The translations under genes were made by a program, and so were the position numbers. Of a stretch of 64,000 nucleotides of DNA, positions 1-9,811 are shown in pieces. The stretch covers positions 186,001 through 250,000 of the forward strand of contig CAJYKV010000004.1 in the NCBI GenBank assembly GCA_913774955.1, in the 5' to 3' direction. Positions within the stretch are counted from its first letter, which is position 1; each line of letters opens with the position of its first letter. Under the pieces are notes generated by a model, which was given only the letters and a program-made list of their open reading frames with translations, was not told where the DNA came from and did no database searches. The DNA is from an uncultured Acidovorax sp. (GTDB taxonomy: Bacteria; Pseudomonadota; Gammaproteobacteria; Burkholderiales; Burkholderiaceae_C).

Positions 1-660
1 CGCGGCGTTCATGCGCCGCGTGGCGGCGGCCTGGGCGACCGCGTTCTGCAGGGGCAGCTCGTCGACCTGGCGCATGAGGTCGTCGAGCCGCGCGAGCAGG
101 CCGGCGGTGTCGGTGACCTGGGCGGCGCCCACGCGTTCCAGGTCGCGGCCGATGGCGCGCGCCACGGGCGCCAGGCGCGGCTGCGCGGCGCGCTCGATGC
201 GCTGGCTGGCGCTCTTGAGCGCGGCGACTACGGGCTCCAGGCTGCCGGTGAGCTGGGCCTGCTGCTGCGCGAGGCGCAGCGCGGATTCGATGTCCACCAC
301 GAGGTTCTCGTCGCGCGAGCGCGAGAGGCTCTGCATCAGCTCCTCGAGCTGGCTGCGCTGCAGCGCGACTTCGCTCACGCGGGTTTCGTTCACGGCGACG
401 CGTGCGGCCGCGTCGCGCGCCATGTCGAGGGCCTGGTTGGCGAGCGTGCGCGCCTCGATGGACTGGGCGCCGGCGTCGGCCGACTGGCGGGCCAGCTGTT
501 CCTGGATGCCGCCCAGGCGCTGCCAGAGCATGACGCTGGTCGCGAGGCCGGCCACGGCGACCACGCCGAGCAGCAGCAGCACGGCGCGCTGCACACCGGA
601 GGCCGGTGGCGAGGGCGGGGCAGGCGGCATGGAAGGGGCGTGGGAGGGCTCGGAGCTCAT
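1..660 (-). CDS. hemX: HemX-like uroporphyrinogen-III C-methyltransferase family protein (3' end outside window)
   Basis: The gene reads leftward off the window edge; the first 220 codons are present. The start ATG (660-658) overlaps the hemD stop as ATGA, so the two are translationally coupled. The protein opens with a Pro/Ser-rich cytoplasmic stretch (residues 1-20), one hydrophobic segment (about 25-40, VLLLLGVVAVAGLA) and then a long alpha-helical, Gln/Ala/Arg-rich region likely to form coiled coil. That layout is typical of HemX, a membrane-anchored protein of the hemCDXY cluster; despite the family name, enzyme activity for HemX is not established. The assignment rests mainly on position after hemD and on domain layout, since the C-terminal part cannot be seen. 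Confidence 0.8.
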   Translation of the reverse strand, partial: MSSEPSHAPSMPPAPPSPPASGVQRAVLLLLGVVAVAGLATSVMLWQRLGGIQEQLARQSADAGAQSIEARTLANQALDMARDAAARVAVNETRVSEVALQRSQLEELMQSLSRSRDENLVVDIESALRLAQQQAQLTGSLEPVVAALKSASQRIERAAQPRLAPVARAIGRDLERVGAAQVTDTAGLLARLDDLMRQVDELPLQNAVAQAAATRRMNAA

Positions 661-1499
661 GGGTGGGATTCTATCGACGCAACCACGTCGTTCAGGGCGG
701 GGCGGCACTGGCGCACGGCCCCGAAACCCGCGTCCTGCGCGGCCTGCGCGATGCGGGGATGGGTGGCCAGCGCCCGCGCCCCGGCCCAGTCCTGCTCCGG
801 CAGCGCCTCGCGCAGATGGGCCACCGCCTCGGAACTGCTGAACAGCCAGAGCGAACCGTCGGCCGCGGCCGTGCGGGCGAGCTCCTGCTGTTGCGGGGTG
901 AGGGTGGGTGCGCCGCGCTCGTAGGCGGCGACGAAGTCCGCGTGGCCGCCGGCCGACGCGATCTGCTGCGCCAGCCATTCGCGGCCCGTGCCCGCGACCG
1001 TGTCGGCGCCGTCGCTGCCGGCCTGGGCGCCGCGCACGATGAGGATGCGGTCGCCCGGCCGCACCTGTGACGCCACCTGTTCCCAGAGCGATTCGGAGTC
1101 GAACTGGGTGGCGTCGGCGGCGGGGCGGTCGATGGCTTCGGCGGGCACGCCGGCCTGCCGCAGCGCCTGGGCGGTGCCCGGGCCGGGCGCCCAGATGCGC
1201 GGCAGCAGGGCCGGATCGCCGGTGAACAGCGCGGCGCCGGTGCCCGGCGGATCGAAGAAATGGTGGGCGGCGTTGGTGCTCACGAACATCACCGCGCGCC
1301 AGCGGGGCCAGGCCTCGCGCGCCGCCTGCAGGGCCGCGCGGGCTTCGGGGCCCGCGCAGCCGCGGATCGCGATGAGGGGCAGGGCGACGGCCTCGATGCC
1401 GCGCGCATGCAGGTGCACGACCCACTGCGTGGCGTCGCGCTCCGGCCGCGTGACGATCGCGCGGCGCGGGGCGGCGGGAGTGGGGTCGGAACGGACCAC
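657..1499 (-). CDS. hemD: uroporphyrinogen-III synthase
   Basis: HemD closes and inverts ring D of hydroxymethylbilane to give uroporphyrinogen III, the step after HemC in haem and sirohaem synthesis. I place the start at GTG 1499 (VVRSDPTPAAPRR), 13 bases after the hemC stop; the open frame continues upstream but would overlap hemC by 300 bases, which is implausible. The resulting 280 residues fit the family (about 250-270). Recognisable parts are the opening RRAIVTRPERDATQW, the MFVSTNAAHHFF strand of the second half-domain and the LWLFSSSEAVAHLRE segment near the C terminus. It is the middle gene of hemC-hemD-hemX. The start codon is the least certain point. Confidence 0.9.
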   Translation of the reverse strand: MVRSDPTPAAPRRAIVTRPERDATQWVVHLHARGIEAVALPLIAIRGCAGPEARAALQAAREAWPRWRAVMFVSTNAAHHFFDPPGTGAALFTGDPALLPRIWAPGPGTAQALRQAGVPAEAIDRPAADATQFDSESLWEQVASQVRPGDRILIVRGAQAGSDGADTVAGTGREWLAQQIASAGGHADFVAAYERGAPTLTPQQQELARTAAADGSLWLFSSSEAVAHLREALPEQDWAGARALATHPRIAQAAQDAGFGAVRQCRPALNDVVASIESHP

Positions 1500-1512
1500 G
1501 GAGCAGTGTCTT

Positions 1513-2472
1513 TCAGGCCGGGAGCTGCGCTCCGCTGGCGCGCAGCTGCGCCGCCACGGCGGAGCCGAGCGCCTCGGCCTCGGGCAGGGAGGCGACGGGC
1601 GCGGACACCTGCACGCGCACCAGGGGGCGCACGCCTTCCGGATCGCCCCAGGCGCCGTCGAGCCGCAGCGTACTGCCGTCATCGGCCCAGCGGCCGTGCG
1701 CCGCCAGTGGCACGGAGCAACTGCCGCCCAGCGCGCGGCTGACGGCGCGCTCGGCCGCCACGCAGAGCCACGTGGCCTGGTGGGCGAGCGGCGCGATGGC
1801 CTGAACCAGGTCATGGCGTCGCGCGCGCACTTCCAGGCCCAGGGCGCCCTGGCCGGCGGCGGGCAGCATCTCGTCGGGCTCGAACACCGCGCGGATGCGA
1901 TCCTCCAGGCCGAGGCGCTTGAGGCCCGCGGCGGCGAGCACGATCGCGTCGTACTGGCCTTCGTCGAGCTTGCGCAGCCGGGTGTCGAGGTTGCCGCGCA
2001 GCGGCTGGATGACGAGGTCGGGCCGCAGCGCGTGCAGCAGCACCTGCCGGCGCAGGCTGGAGGTGCCCACCACCGCGCCCCGCGGCAGGTCGGCCAGGCG
2101 GGCGTAGCGCGGCGAGACGAACGCGTCGCGCGGGTCTTCGCGCTCCATCACGCATGCCAGCTCGAAGCCCTCGGGCAGCTCCATCGGCACGTCCTTGAGG
2201 GAATGCACGGCCACGTGGGCGCGGCCTTCCTCGAGTGCGGTCTCCAGCTCCTTCACGAAGAGCCCCTTGCCACCCACCTTGGAAAGCGTGCGGTCGAGGA
2301 TCTGGTCGCCCTTGGTGGTCATGCCCAGCAGGTCGACCGCATGGCCGCGCGCGCGCAGCAGCGATTGCACGTGCTCGGCCTGCCAGAGCGCGAGCCGGCT
2401 CTCGCGCGTGGCGATGACGATGGAAAGGGGAGCGGAGGGAGCGGGGGACGTGGGGGTGGGGGAGGATGGCAT
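1513..2472 (-). CDS. hemC: hydroxymethylbilane synthase (porphobilinogen deaminase)
   Basis: HemC polymerises four porphobilinogens into hydroxymethylbilane in the cytosol. The start ATG at 2472 gives 319 residues, the usual length plus a short Ser/Pro-rich leader (residues 1-16). The core begins with [18 protein letters not shown]. The substrate and active-site region [11 protein letters not shown], the arginine-rich VGTSSLRRQ stretch and the cofactor-attachment motif [12 protein letters not shown] are all present; Cys252 of that motif is the expected dipyrromethane anchor. It heads the hemCDX operon and is divergent from ppc, with about 110 bases between the start codons that must hold both promoters. 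Confidence 0.97.
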   Translation of the reverse strand: MPSSPTPTSPAPSAPLSIVIATRESRLALWQAEHVQSLLRARGHAVDLLGMTTKGDQILDRTLSKVGGKGLFVKELETALEEGRAHVAVHSLKDVPMELPEGFELACVMEREDPRDAFVSPRYARLADLPRGAVVGTSSLRRQVLLHALRPDLVIQPLRGNLDTRLRKLDEGQYDAIVLAAAGLKRLGLEDRIRAVFEPDEMLPAAGQGALGLEVRARRHDLVQAIAPLAHQATWLCVAAERAVSRALGGSCSVPLAAHGRWADDGSTLRLDGAWGDPEGVRPLVRVQVSAPVASLPEAEALGSAVAAQLRASGAQLPA

Positions 2473-2581
2473 CGCGGTGTTCCGGGCCGTACGGAAGAGC
2501 GCCGACGGGCCTTGGGGGAATGCTAGCATGCTGCGCCGCAGCACTCGCCCTTCGTGCGCGCGCCTCCAGGAGACCTTCTGC

Positions 2582-5437
2582 ATGAATGCGACGCCTTCCC
2601 GCAAGACCCTATCCGCCCCGGAACCGGAGGCCCCGACCTCCACCGGCCGGCGCGCCGACAAGGACCAGCCGCTGATCCAGGACATCCGCCTGCTCGGGCG
2701 CATCCTGGGCGACGTGATCCGCGAGCAGGAGGGCGTGGCCGCCTACGATCTGGTGGAACAGGTGCGCAAGCTGTCGGTGGCCTTCCGGCGCGATGCGGAC
2801 CAGGAGGCCGACAAGGCGCTCAAGAAGCTGCTCAAGGGCCTCTCGGGCGACCAGACCGTGAGCGTGATCCGCGCCTTCACCTACTTCAGCCACCTCGCGA
2901 ACCTGGCCGAGGACCGGCACCACATCCGCCGCCGCACGGTGCACGAACGCGCCGGCAGCGCGCAGGAGGGCAGCATCGAAGTGGCGCTCGCCCGCCTGCG
3001 CTGGGCCGGCATCGCGCCGCGCGCCGTCGCGCAGACGCTGGCGCGCAGCTACGTGGCGCCGGTGCTCACCGCGCACCCGACCGAGGTGCAGCGCAAGAGC
3101 ATTCTGGACGCCGAGCGCGACATCGCCGAGCTGCTCGCCGAGCGCGACGAGATCCAGGCCCGCGCGCAGCTCTACAAGGCCGCGCGCGACGCGCTCACGC
3201 CGCGCGAACTCGCCGCCAACGATGCGCGCCTGCGCGCCCGCGTGGCGCAGCTCTGGCAGACGCGCCTGCTGCGCTATTCCAAGCTCACGGTGGCCGACGA
3301 GATCGAGAACGCGCTCTCGTATTACGAATCGACCTTCCTGCGCGAAATCCCCAGGCTCTACGAGGACCTGGAGCGCGCGCTCGGCAGCCATCCGGTGGCG
3401 AGCTTCCTGCGCATGGGCCAGTGGATCGGCGGCGACCGCGACGGCAATCCCAACGTCAGCGCCGACACGCTCTCGCTCGCGCTGCGGCGGCAGGCCGAGG
3501 TGGCGCTGCGCCACTACCTCACCGAGGTGCACTACCTGGGCGGCGAACTGTCGCTCTCCGCGCGGCTGGTGCAGGTCTCGCCCGAGATGCAGGAGCTGGC
3601 CGAGCGCTCCCCGGACACCAGCGAGCACCGGCAGGACGAGCCCTACCGCCGCGCGCTCACCGGCATCTATGCGCGCCTGGCGGCCACGCTGCGCGAACTG
3701 ACGGGCGGCGAGGCCGCGCGCCATGCCGTGGCGCCGCAGAATCCGTACCGGGATGCGGGGGAGTTCCTGGCCGACCTGCGCGTGATCGAGGCCTCGCTGC
3801 GCTCGCACCGCGGCGCGCCGCTGGCCGCGCAGCGCCTGCATCCGCTGGTGCGCGCGGTGGAGGTGTTCGGCTTCCATCTCGCCACGGTGGACCTGCGCCA
3901 GAGCTCGGACCAGCACGAGCGCGTGGTGGCCGAGCTGCTGGCCACGGCGCGGGTAGAGGACGACTACGCCGGCCTGCCGGAGCCCGAGCGCGAGGCGCTG
4001 CTGGTGCGGCTGCTGTGCGACGCGCGGCCTCTGCGGGTGGTGGGCGCCGAATACTCCGACCACACGCGCGGCGAGATCGCGATCTTCGAGACCGCACGGC
4101 GCATGCGCGAGCGGTACGGCGCCCAGGCCATCCGGCACTACATCATCAGCCACACCGAAACCGTGAGCGACCTGCTGGAAGTGCTGCTCCTGCAGAAGGA
4201 AGTGGGCCTGATGCACGGCACGCTCGATGCGCCGGACGCGCGCGCCGACCTGATCGTGGTGCCGCTCTTCGAGACCATCGGCGACCTGCGCAACGCCCAG
4301 CCCATCATGCGCGCGCTCTACGAGGTGCCGGGCTTCGCCGCCCTGGTGCAGCGCAGCGGGGCCGAGCAGGACATCATGCTCGGCTACTCCGACAGCAACA
4401 AGGACGGCGGCATCTTCACCAGCAACTGGGAGCTGTACTGCGCCGAGATCGCGCTGGTGGAGCTGTTCGACGCGCTCGAATCGCGCCACCGCATCCGGCT
4501 GCGCCTCTTCCATGGCCGCGGCGGCACGGTGGGGCGCGGCGGCGGCCCGAGCTACCAGGCCATCCTCGCACAGCCGCCCGGCACCGTGCGCGGACAGATC
4601 CGGCTCACCGAGCAGGGCGAGGTGATCGCCTCCAAGTACGCCAATCCCGAGATCGGCCGGCGCAACCTGGAAACCCTGGTGGCCGCCACGCTGGAGGCCA
4701 CGCTGCTGCAGCCCACCAAGTCGGCCACGCCGGCCTTCCACGACGCGGCGGCCGAGCTCTCGGAGGCCAGCATGGCGGCCTACCGCGCGCTGGTGTACGA
4801 AACGCCGGGCTTCGCCGATTACTTCTTCAATGCGACGCCGATCCGCGAGATCGCCGAGCTGAACATCGGCTCGCGGCCCGCATCGCGCAAGCCGAGCCAG
4901 AAGATCGAGGACCTGCGCGCGATTCCGTGGGGCTTCAGCTGGGGCCAGTGCCGGCTCACGCTGCCGGGCTGGTACGGCTTCGGCGCCGCGGTGGAGGCCT
5001 TCGTGAAGACGCCGGGCGAGAGCCCGAAGGCGCGCATGGCGCTGCTGCAGAAGATGTACCGGCAGTGGCCGTTCTTCCGCACGCTGCTATCCAACATGGA
5101 CATGGTGCTCGCCAAGAGCGACCTCGCGCTGGCGTCGCGCTACAGCGAACTGGTGGCGGACGCGCGCCTGCGCCGCAAGGTGTTCGGCGCGATCGAGGCC
5201 GAATGGCAGCGCACCGTGGACGCGCTCGCGCGCATCACGGGCGACCGGCAGCGGCTGGCGCACAACACCGCGCTCGCGCGGTCCATCCGCCACCGCTTTC
5301 CCTACATCGATCCGCTGCACCACCTGCAGGTGGAGCTGGTGCGCCGCTGGCGCGCCGGCGAGGGCAGCGACCGGGTGCAGACCGGCATCCACATCAGCAT
5401 CAACGGCATCGCGGCGGGGCTGCGCAATACCGGGTGA
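2582..5437 (+). CDS. ppc: phosphoenolpyruvate carboxylase
   Basis: Anaplerotic enzyme that carboxylates PEP to oxaloacetate. The frame is open further upstream, but ATG 2582 is chosen because AGGAGA precedes it at a normal distance and because it gives 951 residues, close to the family length. Signatures are [10 protein letters not shown] with catalytic His165, [10 protein letters not shown], the [10 protein letters not shown] lysine motif and [14 protein letters not shown] with His644. The protein ends in NTG, the conserved C terminus of bacterial PEPC. The gene is single and divergent from hemC. The stop is followed by a small palindrome (5453-5466) and then a base-composition shift into the next genes. 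Confidence 0.98.
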   Translation: MNATPSRKTLSAPEPEAPTSTGRRADKDQPLIQDIRLLGRILGDVIREQEGVAAYDLVEQVRKLSVAFRRDADQEADKALKKLLKGLSGDQTVSVIRAFTYFSHLANLAEDRHHIRRRTVHERAGSAQEGSIEVALARLRWAGIAPRAVAQTLARSYVAPVLTAHPTEVQRKSILDAERDIAELLAERDEIQARAQLYKAARDALTPRELAANDARLRARVAQLWQTRLLRYSKLTVADEIENALSYYESTFLREIPRLYEDLERALGSHPVASFLRMGQWIGGDRDGNPNVSADTLSLALRRQAEVALRHYLTEVHYLGGELSLSARLVQVSPEMQELAERSPDTSEHRQDEPYRRALTGIYARLAATLRELTGGEAARHAVAPQNPYRDAGEFLADLRVIEASLRSHRGAPLAAQRLHPLVRAVEVFGFHLATVDLRQSSDQHERVVAELLATARVEDDYAGLPEPEREALLVRLLCDARPLRVVGAEYSDHTRGEIAIFETARRMRERYGAQAIRHYIISHTETVSDLLEVLLLQKEVGLMHGTLDAPDARADLIVVPLFETIGDLRNAQPIMRALYEVPGFAALVQRSGAEQDIMLGYSDSNKDGGIFTSNWELYCAEIALVELFDALESRHRIRLRLFHGRGGTVGRGGGPSYQAILAQPPGTVRGQIRLTEQGEVIASKYANPEIGRRNLETLVAATLEATLLQPTKSATPAFHDAAAELSEASMAAYRALVYETPGFADYFFNATPIREIAELNIGSRPASRKPSQKIEDLRAIPWGFSWGQCRLTLPGWYGFGAAVEAFVKTPGESPKARMALLQKMYRQWPFFRTLLSNMDMVLAKSDLALASRYSELVADARLRRKVFGAIEAEWQRTVDALARITGDRQRLAHNTALARSIRHRFPYIDPLHHLQVELVRRWRAGEGSDRVQTGIHISINGIAAGLRNTG

Positions 5438-5614
5438 GGGCGCCGGCTGGGGCCTGCCGCGGCAGGGTGGGTCTTCAGCGGATGCCGTCCGTCTTCGATG
5501 TTTTGATTGCTGCGTTGCATAACCAAAAAAATGCGCGACCCCGTGCTTGGGATGCTCTTTGTTTTCTAGACTCCGCGGCTCGAAAACAAGTGACGACCAA
5601 CGGGGGGAGGGTTC

Positions 5615-6505
5615 ATGGGCGGCGTGGTCAAGGTGGACACGGAGCAGTTGCGCGCGCAGCTGGAGAAAAAGTTGCCGCCCAAGGTGCGGATGTTCCAGCT
5701 CGACGATGTTCCTGGCGTGATGCGCTCGCGGATGGGATGGCCGGTAGCGGCGGCGCTGATGGAGCGGTGGTTTCGCGGGGCGGCTTTTGAGATGCCCGAT
5801 GCGATGAAGCTGGGCGACAGTCCCCATCGAACCGTCACATTGAATGCGGTGCAACTGGATGAGAGCACCGTCTCCATGGCCTGGGCTCTGGGTTTCGCTC
5901 GGGTGCGGATGGCCGTTGCGACGTTGCAGGCGCAGTGGGCCAATCCGGCCGGTTTGGCACAACTGAGGAAGCGGGTGGAGCAGCAGGGCAGGGTGCGTCC
6001 TCAATCGTCTTGGCGGTTTGGCTCTCTGGGCCAGCCTGCCAAGGGAGTGGATGAAAGTTGCCAGGTGAATATTTTGAAGGTGGGGCGTTTGAGCGATCCG
6101 CTGGACGATTTCTACGGCGCGATGGGAGAGGCGACGCTCAAGGTGGCGGTGTCCGGCATCGTCACGTCCAACGGCGCTGGAAAGACGGCCATCCGGATCG
6201 ATGAACTGGGTTTTTACCTGCGCGACTCCTACGATTTCAACGATGGCGACCGTGCCTTCCTCTCGCAGCCCCTGGGTTTCTGGGGGTTCGGGGGCGTCAG
6301 CCGCATCGACCTGGGGGGGCGGGTGTCGATTTCTGAACAGTGGTCGAATGAGGGAGAAGCCAAGGTGCGGGGCCATGCCTACTGGGTTCAGAACCGGGAC
6401 TTCCGCCGATGGCGCGGCATGCACGGGCGGGGCGGCGACTTCATCGTCCTGTCCGACGTGCATCGGGTGCGTCTGCCTTTTGCCGTATCGCTGGAGTGGA
6501 CATGA
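5615..6505 (+). CDS. DUF6402-like protein of unknown function
   Basis: A 296-residue soluble protein with no signal peptide or membrane segment. From memory it resembles the DUF6402 family, which occurs in Burkholderiales accessory loci often near type VI secretion genes; I could not check this. The N-terminal MGWPVAAALMERWF stretch (about residues 45-58) and a C-terminal half rich in aromatic residues and glycine (YLRDSYDFND, FWGFGGVSRIDLGG) are the clearest landmarks. A strong purine-rich ribosome site (GGGGGGAGGG) lies just before ATG 5615. Its stop overlaps the next start (ATGA at 6502-6505). Base composition is visibly lower in GC than neighbours: the 60 bases from 6061 are 55% GC against 68% for the 60 from 3241 in ppc. 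It may be an effector or accessory protein whose partners are the two following membrane proteins. Confidence 0.65.
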   Translation: MGGVVKVDTEQLRAQLEKKLPPKVRMFQLDDVPGVMRSRMGWPVAAALMERWFRGAAFEMPDAMKLGDSPHRTVTLNAVQLDESTVSMAWALGFARVRMAVATLQAQWANPAGLAQLRKRVEQQGRVRPQSSWRFGSLGQPAKGVDESCQVNILKVGRLSDPLDDFYGAMGEATLKVAVSGIVTSNGAGKTAIRIDELGFYLRDSYDFNDGDRAFLSQPLGFWGFGGVSRIDLGGRVSISEQWSNEGEAKVRGHAYWVQNRDFRRWRGMHGRGGDFIVLSDVHRVRLPFAVSLEWT

Positions 6506-6918
6506 AGCTGCCCGATTTCAAGAGGGTTCCTTGCATCGCCTGGTGCCTTGCGCTGGACCTGTTGCTACTGGCGGGCTGGTATGTGTCCACCCCCACCTTC
6601 CGGTATAGCTACAACAGCCCCCGTATGGCGTACCGCCTGGAAATCTATGACCCGTCCATCTTGAAGAGTATTGTTCATCACGATTTCAGGCTGCCCAAAT
6701 TTGCACGTCTGTACCAGGTGGATCCCCCGGCTTTGCTGGGCGAGAGTGAGGTGGTGGATATGAGCGACGGCAATGGCGAGATCATGTGGTTTGTGGAGCC
6801 TCCCAAGGACCTGAACGTGGTGAGTGTGGGCGTGAATGTGGAGTTCAAGAACATTCCGCTGGAATGCGCTGAGCAGGATTTGCATCTGCCCGAATGCCAG
6901 AAGAATTTCGGCAAGTGA
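6502..6918 (+). CDS. small membrane protein, first of a tandem paralogous pair (DUF6201-like)
   Basis: 138 residues. A short basic start (MKLPDFKR) precedes one transmembrane segment (about residues 12-29, CLALDLLLLAGWYVSTP), then a region of about 105 residues that would lie outside the membrane. Landmarks are SYNSPRMAYRLEIYDP, ARLYQVDPPALLGESEVVDM and two late cysteines (LECAEQ, LPECQK). It is translationally coupled to the gene before (ATGA) and the gene after (TGATG). It is clearly homologous to the next gene. The pattern 'short N terminus, one helix, YxSPxxxYRLEIY, ARLY, LLGES' recalls the DUF6201 family from memory. A one-helix protein with an external domain is a common form for immunity proteins, but no function is established here. 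Confidence 0.7.
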   Translation: MKLPDFKRVPCIAWCLALDLLLLAGWYVSTPTFRYSYNSPRMAYRLEIYDPSILKSIVHHDFRLPKFARLYQVDPPALLGESEVVDMSDGNGEIMWFVEPPKDLNVVSVGVNVEFKNIPLECAEQDLHLPECQKNFGK

Positions 6919-7325
6919 TGAAGATGCTTTACTTCTTCAAGAAAATCCCGTGCATCGGCTGGTGGCTGGCATTGCACGCTGCACTGTTCCTGGTTTGGTA
7001 TGTGGCCACGCCGACGCTCTACAACCGCTACAACAGCCCTCGGTACGTGTACCGCCTGGACATCTACCACGCCTCCTGGTGGCAGCGGGCCAGCCACCCT
7101 GGGATGAAGAAGCCGGCCGTGGTGCGCCTGTACCGTTCTGAGTCCAGGGTGTTGCTCGGCGAGAGTCCCGTGGTTGATTTGTGGCACAACGACGGCATCG
7201 TCTGGGACGTGGACACGCCCGGCCCCGTGAACCGTGTGCGCGTGGGCCGCGATGTGGTGTTCGAGAAGCTTCCCTCGGAATGCACGCCGCCTTCGCCGCT
7301 GCTCAGTTGCGAAGGGCGCTCGTGA
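6918..7325 (+). CDS. small membrane protein, second of the tandem paralogous pair
   Basis: 135 residues, sharing layout and several motifs with the preceding gene: FKKIPCIGWWLAL against FKRVPCIAWCLAL, WYVATPTLYNRYNSP against WYVSTPTFRYSYNSP, VYRLDIYHAS against AYRLEIYDPS, LLGESPVVDL against LLGESEVVDM, and a C-terminal LPSEC against IPLEC. One transmembrane segment (about 10-27) is predicted by eye. ATG 6918 shares its A with the TGA of the previous gene; an earlier in-frame start would overlap that gene and is unlikely. The loop between the YRLxIY and LLGES motifs differs most (WWQRASHPGMKKPA against LKSIVHHDFRLPK), as expected if the two copies recognise different partners. Confidence 0.7.
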   Translation: MKMLYFFKKIPCIGWWLALHAALFLVWYVATPTLYNRYNSPRYVYRLDIYHASWWQRASHPGMKKPAVVRLYRSESRVLLGESPVVDLWHNDGIVWDVDTPGPVNRVRVGRDVVFEKLPSECTPPSPLLSCEGRS

Positions 7326-7412
7326 AGTGACAGTCGAGGGGTCTTGCCGCGTATCCAGGTTCTGGGCATGCTCCGCTGAATTTTTCCATCTCTTTGCAGG
7401 GCTGATGCGATC

Positions 7413-9782
7413 TTGAAAACGGCAATGGCAGCGTGGGCAAGGCGCCTGTGGGCGCAGGACGCGTTCGTCTACAGCCTGCGCGTGTTCATCGCGCTCAGCG
7501 GCGCCATGGCGCTGTGCTGGTGGCGCGACGAGGTGGCGCTGGTGACCCCGATCTTCCTCGGCATCATCGCGGGCGCGCTGGCCGAGACCGACGACAGCTG
7601 GCGCGGGCGGCTGCGCGCCGTGCTGGTGATGCTGGCCTGCTTCGCGCTGGCGGCCAGCTCCGTGCAACTGCTGCTGCCGCACCCGGCGTGGTTCGTGGCG
7701 GGGCTCGCGCTCTCCACCTTCGGCTTCACCATGCTGGGGGCGATCGGCGAGCGGTACCGCGCGATCTCGTCCGCTACCGTGATCCTGGCGCTGTACGCGG
7801 CCATCACCGCCTCGCCGGGCAGCGTCACCGCGCATGCGCCGGCCGGCGGGCCCTGGCACGTGCCCGCGCTGCTGCTGTCGGGCGCCGCGTGGTATGCCCT
7901 GTTGTCGCTGCTCTGGTGCGCGCTGTTCCCGCACCAGCCGGTGCGCCAGAACCTCGCGCGGCTCTATGGCCAGCTGGGCAGCTACCTGCGCCTCAAGGCC
8001 AGCCTGTTCGAGCCGGTGCGCGGCGTGGACGTGGAGCGCCGCCGCCTGGCGCTGGCCCAGACCAACGGCCGGCTGGTGGGAGCCCTCAACGCCACCAAGG
8101 AAAGCATCTTCAGCCGCTGGGGCGCGGGGGCGCGCGCCACCCTGCCCACGGGCCGCATGCTGCGGCACCTGAACCTGTACTTCCTCGCGCAGGACATCCA
8201 CGAGCGCGCCAGTTCCTCCCACCACCACTACAACGAGTGGGCGGACGTGCTGTTCCACAGCGACGTGCTCTACCGCGCCCAGCGCGTGCTGCAGCTGCAG
8301 GGCGTGGACTGCGCGCGCATCGCACAGGCGCTGCAGATGCACGAACCCTTCGTGCGCGACGGCGCGGTGGCGCGCGCCATGGCCGATCTGCGCGACGCGA
8401 TCGCCTACCTGGAGGCCCAGGGCCGCGCCGAGTGGTACCGGCCCCTGCGCAGCCTGCGGGCGCTGGCGCGCAACCTCGCCACGCTCGACGGCCAGCTCGA
8501 TGCGGCGGCGCATCCGGACGGGGGCGAGCGCGCCGGCGACAGCAGCCTGCTGGACCGCTCCCCGCGCTCGCTGGCCGACGCGTGGGGGCGCGTGCGGGCG
8601 CAGCTGCATCCCGGGGCGCCGCTCTTCCGGCACGCCGCGCGGCTCTCGCTGGCGCTGGCGGCGGGCCATGCCATCATGCAGCTCATCGACCCGGTGCATG
8701 GCTACTGGATTCCGCTGGCCACGCTGTTCGTCTGCCAGCCCACCTATGGCGCGACGCTGGCGCGCGTGTCGCAGCGCATCGCCGGCACGGCCGTGGGCCT
8801 GGTCGTGGGCTGGGCGCTGCTGCGTCTCTTCCCGAGCCTGCCGCTGCAGGCGCTCTTCGCAGTGGCGGCGGGCGTGCTGTTCTTCGTCACCCGCACCACG
8901 CACTACCTCACGGCGACCGCCGCCATCACGCTGCTGGTGTTGATGTGCTTCAACCAGGCCACCGGCGCGGCGCACGGGCTGATCCTGCCGCGCCTGTGGG
9001 ACACGATGATCGGCAGCGCGATCGCCGCCGCCGCGATGCTCTGGGTGCTGCCGGACTGGCAGGGCCGCCGGCTCGCCGCCGTCGCAGCCCGGGCCCTGGC
9101 CGCCCATGCCCATTACCTGCGCGAGATCCTCTCGCAGTACGCCACCGGCAAGGCCGACGACCTGGATTACCGTTTGGCGCGGCGCAATGCGCACAACGCC
9201 GATGCGGCCCTCTCCACCACGCTTTCCCACCTGCTGCAGGAGCCGCGGCACGTGCGCTCGCACTCGCTGGCGGGCATGCGGATGCTGGTGGCCTCGCACA
9301 CGCTGCTGAGCTATCTCTCGGCGCTGGGCGCGCACCGGGCGGGGCCGGCCGGCGAGGCGGCGGATCTCGCGCAGGAAGCGGGAGGGTATGCGGCGGAGCG
9401 GCTGGAGGCGCTGGCGGCGGGGCTGCAGCGGCGGCAGGTGGATTCCGGGGCCGCAGGCGTATCTGCGGACGCGTACGCGGCCGCTGCCGCGTCTGCCTCC
9501 GTGACCCCGACGGAGGCGGATGGGGAGGCCGGCGGGGGACGAGCTCAAGTGCGGGCTGATGCGCATGCCCATGCGCAGGTTCAGGTGCACACGCCGACGC
9601 AGGCACACGCGTTGGCGCTGGCTGCCGCACTGGAGCAGGCGGCGGATGCTGGCGCCCTCCAGGGGGGTGATGGTGGAGTGTCGGCCGAGACATTGCGGGT
9701 GTTGCAGACGCAGGTGGCGCTGGTGTGCCGGCAGTTGGGGGTGATCGAGGGGGCGGTGGGGGAGTTGGCGGGGAAAGCGTAA
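7413..9782 (+). CDS. FUSC/YccS-type inner membrane protein
   Basis: A 789-residue protein with two blocks of transmembrane helices (about residues 20-160 and 400-530) separated and followed by cytoplasmic helical domains, the layout of the YccS/YhfK/FUSC (fusaric acid resistance-like) family of putative efflux components. Landmarks are ITPIFLGI-like VTPIFLGIIAGALAETDDSW near the start and GYWIPLATLFVCQPTYGAT plus the R-Q-R-IAGTAVG region that opens the second block. The start could be TTG 7413 or ATG 7425 (four codons later); neither has a strong ribosome site. The last 130 residues become Ala/His/Gln-rich and low in complexity. Substrate unknown. It ends 30 bases before a palindromic repeat and converges on the AI-2E permease. 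Confidence 0.85.
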   Translation: MKTAMAAWARRLWAQDAFVYSLRVFIALSGAMALCWWRDEVALVTPIFLGIIAGALAETDDSWRGRLRAVLVMLACFALAASSVQLLLPHPAWFVAGLALSTFGFTMLGAIGERYRAISSATVILALYAAITASPGSVTAHAPAGGPWHVPALLLSGAAWYALLSLLWCALFPHQPVRQNLARLYGQLGSYLRLKASLFEPVRGVDVERRRLALAQTNGRLVGALNATKESIFSRWGAGARATLPTGRMLRHLNLYFLAQDIHERASSSHHHYNEWADVLFHSDVLYRAQRVLQLQGVDCARIAQALQMHEPFVRDGAVARAMADLRDAIAYLEAQGRAEWYRPLRSLRALARNLATLDGQLDAAAHPDGGERAGDSSLLDRSPRSLADAWGRVRAQLHPGAPLFRHAARLSLALAAGHAIMQLIDPVHGYWIPLATLFVCQPTYGATLARVSQRIAGTAVGLVVGWALLRLFPSLPLQALFAVAAGVLFFVTRTTHYLTATAAITLLVLMCFNQATGAAHGLILPRLWDTMIGSAIAAAAMLWVLPDWQGRRLAAVAARALAAHAHYLREILSQYATGKADDLDYRLARRNAHNADAALSTTLSHLLQEPRHVRSHSLAGMRMLVASHTLLSYLSALGAHRAGPAGEAADLAQEAGGYAAERLEALAAGLQRRQVDSGAAGVSADAYAAAAASASVTPTEADGEAGGGRAQVRADAHAHAQVQVHTPTQAHALALAAALEQAADAGALQGGDGGVSAETLRVLQTQVALVCRQLGVIEGAVGELAGKA

Positions 9783-9811
9783 CTGGGGTTTTGTTGATTT
9801 TGGGTTACGTT

